Source: Clostridia bacterium
Lineage (GTDB): Bacteria; Bacillota; Clostridia; Christensenellales; Aristaeellaceae
Direction of reading: 5' to 3'
Assembly (NCBI GenBank): GCA_017481825.1
Contig: JAFUOR010000011.1
Location: forward strand, 1-43,731
DNA: 43,731 bases
The translations under genes and the position numbers were made by a program. Positions 39,419-43,731 of the stretch are shown one piece after another; the stretch's first letter is position 1, and each line of letters opens with the position of its first letter. The notes under the pieces are model-generated. The model was not told the DNA's origin. It ran no database searches and worked only from the letters and a program-made list of their open reading frames with translations.

Positions 39419-39430
39419 TGATCTGAGGTG

Positions 39431-39458
39431 AAGCGTATATGCAGCTGCATATACGCTT
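39431..39458. repeat. 28-nt perfect palindrome between the DUF47 and trkA genes
   Basis: AAGCGTATATGCAG followed by its exact inverse, no loop. It ends 30 nt before ATG 39489. Either a terminator with a weak T-tract (CATCTTTT) or a dimeric operator for the trkA-trkH pair. Confidence 0.7.
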
Positions 39459-39488
39459 GCCATCTTTTCAGGCATGGGAGAGATAGGC

Positions 39489-40844
39489 ATGAAAATCGTT
39501 TTGATCGGCTTGGGAACCATTGGCCGAACCATTCTGTCCAGCCTGTCCGGCGAGGGACACAGCATTACCATCATCGACGAGAGCAAGGAGAAGGTTGAAA
39601 GCCTGATCGAGCGGTTTGATGTGCTGGGTGTGGTCGGTAATGGTGCATGCAGGGATATTCAGCTGGAGGCCGGCGCGGACAGCGCCGACCTTGTTGTTGC
39701 GCTGACAAGGAGCGATGAACTGAACATCCTTGCATGCCTTGTGGCCCGGAAGATTGGCGCGCGCAATACCATTGCCCGTGTGCGCAATCCTGACTATCGC
39801 GCACAGATTGCAGAAATGAAGGAAGACCTCGGCATTGCCATGATCGTCAACCCGGAGCGCGAGACGGCCAACGAAATTTTCAACCTCATCAGCCTGCCCT
39901 CCGTGGCGAACATTGAGCGCTTTGCCAAGGGCAAGGCATATCTGGTGGAGATCGTGGTGGAGAAGGGCTGCGCGCTGATTGGGGAAACGCTGGTCTCCCT
40001 GGGCAAAAAGCTGTCTGCAAAGGTGCTGATCTGCGCCGTGCAGCGCGGCAGCGAGGTCATCATTCCATCGGGTGGATTTCGGATCGAGGAGGGTGACCGC
40101 ATCCACTTTACCTCTGAGGCGAGAGCGCTGGGCGATTTCCTCTCCGAGGTCGATCTTGTCCGCTCTCCCCTCAAGCATGTGATGATCGTGGGCGGCGGCA
40201 GAATTGGCTACTATCTTGCCGATGCGCTGTCGAAAAAGAAATATGCGGTTAAAATGATCGAAAGCAGCAGCGTCCATGCCTCGGAGCTGGCGCAGCAGCT
40301 GCCTGGGGTCACGGTTGTGTGCGGCAACGGCACGCAGCATGATCTGCTGATCGAGGAAGGCATAGAAGCGATGGATGCCTTTGTGGCCCTGACGGACATT
40401 GATGAGGAGAACATGATCGTTTCCATGTTTGCCAACAAGAAGGATGTCCGCAAGACCATCACCCAAATCAAAAGCGATGATCTGTATGGCATGCTGGACG
40501 AGCTGGGCATTGATAATACCGTGTCTCCCCGCCACATCGTTGCCAGCCGCATCATCAGCTACATCCGCGCCCTGGCCAATACCAGGGGCAGCAATGTGCT
40601 GACGCTGTACCAGCTGGTTAATAACCGGGTAGAGGCGCTGGAATTTGCTGCCCGCAAGCAGGAAAACTTCCTCAACAAGCCGCTCAGGGAGCTGCACATC
40701 CGGCAGGGCTGCCTGATCGGCTGCATCATCCGTAAAAACGAGGTCATCATCCCGGGCGGCGACACCCAGATCAGGCTGGGCGACAATGTCGTGGTTGTGA
40801 CCACGCACAAGAGCTTTGATGACCTGGCGGACGTGTTTGAATAA
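39489..40844 (+). CDS. trkA: Trk potassium uptake regulatory subunit TrkA
   Basis: 451 aa, cytosolic gating ring subunit of the TrkAH potassium importer. Two RCK modules: the first with the nucleotide-binding IGLGTIGRTI (residue 5) and VVGNGACRDIQLEAGADSADLVVALT, the second with VGGGRIGYYLADAL (about 237) and VVCGNGTQHDLL; each is followed by a TrkA_C domain (SEVIIPSGGFRIEEGDRI and NEVIIPGGDTQIRLGDNV). ATG 39489 chosen because MKIVLIGLG is the normal beginning and GGAGAGATAGG lies before it. It ends 9 nt before trkH. Confidence 0.96.
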   Translation: MKIVLIGLGTIGRTILSSLSGEGHSITIIDESKEKVESLIERFDVLGVVGNGACRDIQLEAGADSADLVVALTRSDELNILACLVARKIGARNTIARVRNPDYRAQIAEMKEDLGIAMIVNPERETANEIFNLISLPSVANIERFAKGKAYLVEIVVEKGCALIGETLVSLGKKLSAKVLICAVQRGSEVIIPSGGFRIEEGDRIHFTSEARALGDFLSEVDLVRSPLKHVMIVGGGRIGYYLADALSKKKYAVKMIESSSVHASELAQQLPGVTVVCGNGTQHDLLIEEGIEAMDAFVALTDIDEENMIVSMFANKKDVRKTITQIKSDDLYGMLDELGIDNTVSPRHIVASRIISYIRALANTRGSNVLTLYQLVNNRVEALEFAARKQENFLNKPLRELHIRQGCLIGCIIRKNEVIIPGGDTQIRLGDNVVVVTTHKSFDDLADVFE

Positions 40845-40853
40845 GGTGATGCT

Positions 40854-42395
40854 ATGAACTATAAAAAGATTGGGAGCATCCTGGGCAAAATCATGATCCT
40901 GGAGGGAATTCTGATGCTCGCCCCCCTGGCGGTGAGCCTGATCTACCGGGAATCCCTCAGGCATATCCTCGCTTTTGTGATTCCGGTTGTCGTGCTGGTG
41001 CTCCTTGGTGCGCTGCTGCAGCTGCTCAAGGCGCAGCGCAGCAGCCTTTACCAGAAGGAAGGCTTTGCCCTCACAGCGCTGGTGTGGATTGTGATGACGC
41101 TCTTTGGTGCCATCCCCTTTGTCATCAATGGCGACATTCCCAACTATGTCGACGCCTGCTTTGAGATGATGTCCGGCTTCACTACTACCGGCTCCAGCAT
41201 CATTGCCGATATTACCGCCGTTTCCCGCTCGACCCTGTTCTGGCGCAGCTTCTCCCACTGGATCGGCGGCATGGGTATCCTCGTGTTCGTGCTGATCTTC
41301 ATCCCGGAGAGCAACGACGGCTCGTCCATGCACCTGCTGCGCGCAGAAAGCCCCGGACCGCAGGTGGGCAAGATTGTCTCCAAGATGAAGATGACGACCC
41401 GCATCCTGTACCTCATCTATCTGGGCATGACGGTGCTGGAGGTCATCATCCTCATGCTCGACAAGCCCATTGCAGGGTATGAGGACGACAAGCTGTTTTT
41501 CAGCCTGCTGGCGACCTTCGGCTGTGCAGGCACGGGCGGCTTTGGCTTCATCCCCGGCAGCATGGAGCTGTTCCATCCCTTCTCCCAATATGTGATGGCC
41601 ATCTTCCTGATTCTCTTCGGCTGCAATTTCAGCCTGTATTACCTGCTGCTGATCGGCAAGATCAGGGATGTGCTGCGCAGCGAGGAGTTCCGGAGCTACT
41701 TCCTGATCATCGTGCTGGCGGTGGTCTTCGTGTTCCTCAGCCTTGTGGGCCGATTTGAGGCCTTCCCGCAGGTCTATACCATGGAGGAAGCCTTCCGCTA
41801 TTCCCTGTTCCAGGTTGCCTCCCTGATGACCACAGCGGGCTATACTACCACGGACTATCATGTGTGGCCCATGCTGGCGACCATGTCGCTGATCATCGTA
41901 ATGTTCACCGGCGCCATGGCGGGCTCCACAGCCGGCGGCATCAAGGTGTCCCGTATCGTCATGGCGATGAAGGGCGCGTATGTCAACATCCGCAAGCTCA
42001 TCAATCCCCGCTATGTGCCGGTGACCAAGTTCGAGGGCAAAACGCTGGAGCAGAAGACGATCAACGATGTGTTCGCTTTCATCACCCTGTACTTCTTTAT
42101 CCTTATTGCGGTCATGTTCCTGCTGGCCTTCGATCCCGTCAACGGGCAAGCGGTCACGATCATCTCCGATGCAGGCGCCTATGAGGTAAAGCATGGCTTT
42201 TTCAGCAATTTTTCAGCCGCGCTGGCGTGCATTTCCAATGTCGGTCCTGCCTTTGAGGCGGTTGGCCCCTACGCCAGCTTTGCATCGTACAGCTGGTTCT
42301 CCAAAATTCTTCTGACCTTTACCATGATGCTTGGCCGTCTGGAGATACTGCCGGTGCTGATCCTGTTCAACAGGCGCACATGGAAGCGCGTCTGA
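40854..42395 (+). CDS. trkH: Trk potassium uptake channel subunit TrkH
   Basis: 513 aa membrane protein with four repeated M-P-M modules. Filter-like Gly segments: SGFTTTGSSI, GCAGTGGFGFIPG, TTAGYTTTDYH and ISNVGPAFEAVGP; also FWRSFSHWIGGMGILVFVL and GSTAGGIKVSRI, the usual TrkH signature. Potassium enters through this subunit under control of TrkA, the gene directly upstream. 9-nt gap and no terminator between them, so one operon. Confidence 0.96.
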   Translation: MNYKKIGSILGKIMILEGILMLAPLAVSLIYRESLRHILAFVIPVVVLVLLGALLQLLKAQRSSLYQKEGFALTALVWIVMTLFGAIPFVINGDIPNYVDACFEMMSGFTTTGSSIIADITAVSRSTLFWRSFSHWIGGMGILVFVLIFIPESNDGSSMHLLRAESPGPQVGKIVSKMKMTTRILYLIYLGMTVLEVIILMLDKPIAGYEDDKLFFSLLATFGCAGTGGFGFIPGSMELFHPFSQYVMAIFLILFGCNFSLYYLLLIGKIRDVLRSEEFRSYFLIIVLAVVFVFLSLVGRFEAFPQVYTMEEAFRYSLFQVASLMTTAGYTTTDYHVWPMLATMSLIIVMFTGAMAGSTAGGIKVSRIVMAMKGAYVNIRKLINPRYVPVTKFEGKTLEQKTINDVFAFITLYFFILIAVMFLLAFDPVNGQAVTIISDAGAYEVKHGFFSNFSAALACISNVGPAFEAVGPYASFASYSWFSKILLTFTMMLGRLEILPVLILFNRRTWKRV

Positions 42396-42430
42396 CCCCT
42401 TCGGATATGTGATGAAACGGAGAGAACACC

Positions 42431-43561
42431 ATGAATGAGATGCCACCAGAGGTATGCCGGCGGAAATGCTTTCTGATCAATCTGGCGTATTTCGCGGCCA
42501 TTGCAGGGATTGCAATCTTCGTGATCCGCTATGCTCTGTCCGCGCTGACGCCTTTTCTGATTGCGGCGCTGGCAGCGGCAGTGCTGCGCCCCATCGTCAG
42601 TGTTCTCCACAAGCGTCTGCATCTGCCGACCAAGGTTACGGGCGTTGCGCTGACGGTGCTGCTCTTCCTGCTGCTGGCATTTCTCGGCCTGATTCTCTTT
42701 GACCGGGTGATTGATGCCGCCACGGCCTTTTTGCGCGCCGTTCCCGGGCTGTGGAGCGAAACGCTGATGCCTGCCCTGCGCAGCCTGTTTGCGTCCTTTA
42801 CAGAGAAGCTGACCCAGATGAATGTGGAGCTTGACTTTTCTGTGGATGAGCTTCTGGCTCCGTTGGGGACAGGCATCACGACCCTCTCCACAAAGCTGCT
42901 GAGCATGGCAGGCAACGCGGCCTTTTCGCTCCCGTCGCTGCTTATCAGTGTGATCATCTGCATCGTCTCCACGCTGTTTATGCTTTTTGATTGGGACAAG
43001 ATCACCGGTTTCATCTATCTCCAGCTGTCCCGCAGAAACAGCGAACTGGCGCACAAAATCGCTCACCAGAGCGGCAAGACGATCAAGCAGTTTATCCTGT
43101 CCTATGGTCTGATCCTGCTGATCACCTTCACGGAGCTGAGCATCGGCTTCCTGCTCATCGGCTTTGACAACGCATTCCTGCTGGCAGCGCTGATCTCCGT
43201 GTTTGACATCCTGCCGGTGGTCGGCTGCGGCGGCATTTTGATTCCGTGGATGATCATCAGCTTCATCATTGGCAACACGGCAAACGGTGTAGGTCTCCTG
43301 CTGCTGTACGTTGTCATCACCATTGTGCGCAATGCAACCGAGCCGAAAATCGTCGGCAAGCAGGTGGGGCTCCATCCGCTGGTGACGCTGATGTCCATGG
43401 TCATCGGCAGCTCGCTGATGGGCGGCGTGGGCCTGTTTGGTCTTCCCATCGCGCTGGCGGTCATCACGAAGATGAATCGCGACGGCGTGATTCACCTGTT
43501 CAAGACAGAGCCAGCACGCCCTGCAGATGGCGAAAAGAAAGCGCGGACGGCCAAAGGGTAG
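42431..43561 (+). CDS. AI-2E/PerM-family permease, YtvI-like
   Basis: 376 aa, about eight membrane helices. Typical of the AI-2E transporter (UPF0118) family: LTPFLIAALAAAVLRPIVSVL near the N-terminus, a soluble helical domain (about 110-165), then LSYGLILLITFTELSIGFLLIG, FDILPVVGCGGILIPW and VRNATEPKIVGKQVGLHPLVTLMSM. The closest recognisable subgroup is YtvI, an integral membrane protein made during sporulation in Bacillus, although its transported substrate is unknown. Starts 35 nt after trkH; perhaps in the same operon. Confidence 0.88.
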   Translation: MNEMPPEVCRRKCFLINLAYFAAIAGIAIFVIRYALSALTPFLIAALAAAVLRPIVSVLHKRLHLPTKVTGVALTVLLFLLLAFLGLILFDRVIDAATAFLRAVPGLWSETLMPALRSLFASFTEKLTQMNVELDFSVDELLAPLGTGITTLSTKLLSMAGNAAFSLPSLLISVIICIVSTLFMLFDWDKITGFIYLQLSRRNSELAHKIAHQSGKTIKQFILSYGLILLITFTELSIGFLLIGFDNAFLLAALISVFDILPVVGCGGILIPWMIISFIIGNTANGVGLLLLYVVITIVRNATEPKIVGKQVGLHPLVTLMSMVIGSSLMGGVGLFGLPIALAVITKMNRDGVIHLFKTEPARPADGEKKARTAKG

Positions 43562-43601
43562 CTTTCCACACGGTTGCTGTCGGCTTTGACAGCTTGAATT
43601 G

Positions 43602-43730
43602 TCAAGTCAAGTGCAACAGCTGATTGAAGAAAACTTCAAAGGGAGATCTCCAGCCGAGGCATTTGCGCGGACGAAGATTGATTTTGTTGGTAAAGGCAGC
43701 GAAGAACGCAGGATCGAATGATTCCAAGTC
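43602..43730 (-). mobile_element. IS30-family transposase, 3' end; rest outside window
   Basis: Minus-strand frame of 43 codons cut by the right edge: DPAFFAAFTNKINLRPRKCLGWRS and PFEVFFNQLLHLT, stop. NxRPRKCLGWxxPxEVF is the conserved C-terminus of IS30-type DDE transposases. The IS end should lie in about 43562-43605 beyond the stop. It converges with the YtvI-like gene, which appears intact. Confidence 0.85.
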
Positions 43731-43731
43731 A

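Noticed and set aside
39468-42194. 908-codon minus-strand frame opposite trkA and trkH
   Set aside because: Both plus-strand genes are unmistakable; the antisense sequence is His/Gln/Asp-rich and without homology.

Overview
The window looks like the replication-origin neighbourhood of a moderately GC-rich, low-oxygen Bacillota (class Clostridia, probably a gut anaerobe). Three things support this: the dnaN-recF pair, three perfect copies of the Bacillus-type parS sequence, and several clusters of DnaA boxes, together with clostridial-type genes (YtvI/PerM-like permease, DUF1858, ferritin-like protein, zinc-ribbon/TPR and SH3b surface proteins). The genus cannot be read from the sequence alone.

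Layout. 3-722: 3' two-thirds of gap (GAPDH). 675-11069: an integrated element of about 10.3 kb sitting in the 3' end of gap, bounded by 74-bp identical direct repeats. It carries a tyrosine integrase next to the left end, three tandem paralogues of an unrecognised family with structured leaders, a 238-aa unknown protein, an XRE regulator, a Cys-rich/secreted pair, a serine recombinase, an ArdC-like anti-restriction protein, a Gp157-like protein, a second XRE regulator, a mini-operon of overlapping ribbon-helix-helix and tiny genes, and a WYL regulator. No relaxase, conjugation or virion gene is visible, so it is a cryptic integrative or mobilisable island or satellite. 11070-about 11790: remnant of a second, related element (truncated integrase fused to an IS3-family fragment). 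A third copy of the att core at 12474 suggests that the interval up to there may also be old element DNA.

11822-22581: genes almost all on the minus strand (ferritin-like, DUF1858, MBL hydrolase, histidinol-phosphatase, addA, recF, dnaN, rpiB-like). 24406 to the right edge: genes mostly on the plus strand (secreted and TPR proteins, inactive VanY-like protein, acyltransferase, deacetylase, MATE pump, Pit phosphate transporter with its DUF47 partner, TrkA/TrkH potassium uptake, YtvI-like permease). The divergence of gene direction places the origin between about 21.3 and 24.1 kb, and the DnaA boxes upstream of dnaN (21399-21737) agree with that. dnaA itself is not in the window. Two further dense DnaA-box clusters lie at 12336-12428 and inside addA at 15944-16046. 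The right edge cuts an IS30-family transposase.

The element has its own regulatory wiring: a 21-bp promoter box shared by two of the paralogue genes; leader hairpins whose stems change in a compensatory way; three 60-bp palindromic promoter/operators with constant 26-nt spacing; 32-bp iterons repeated in inverted orientation at the other side of the element; and two mRNA hairpins showing the same loop. These are the least explained parts of the window.
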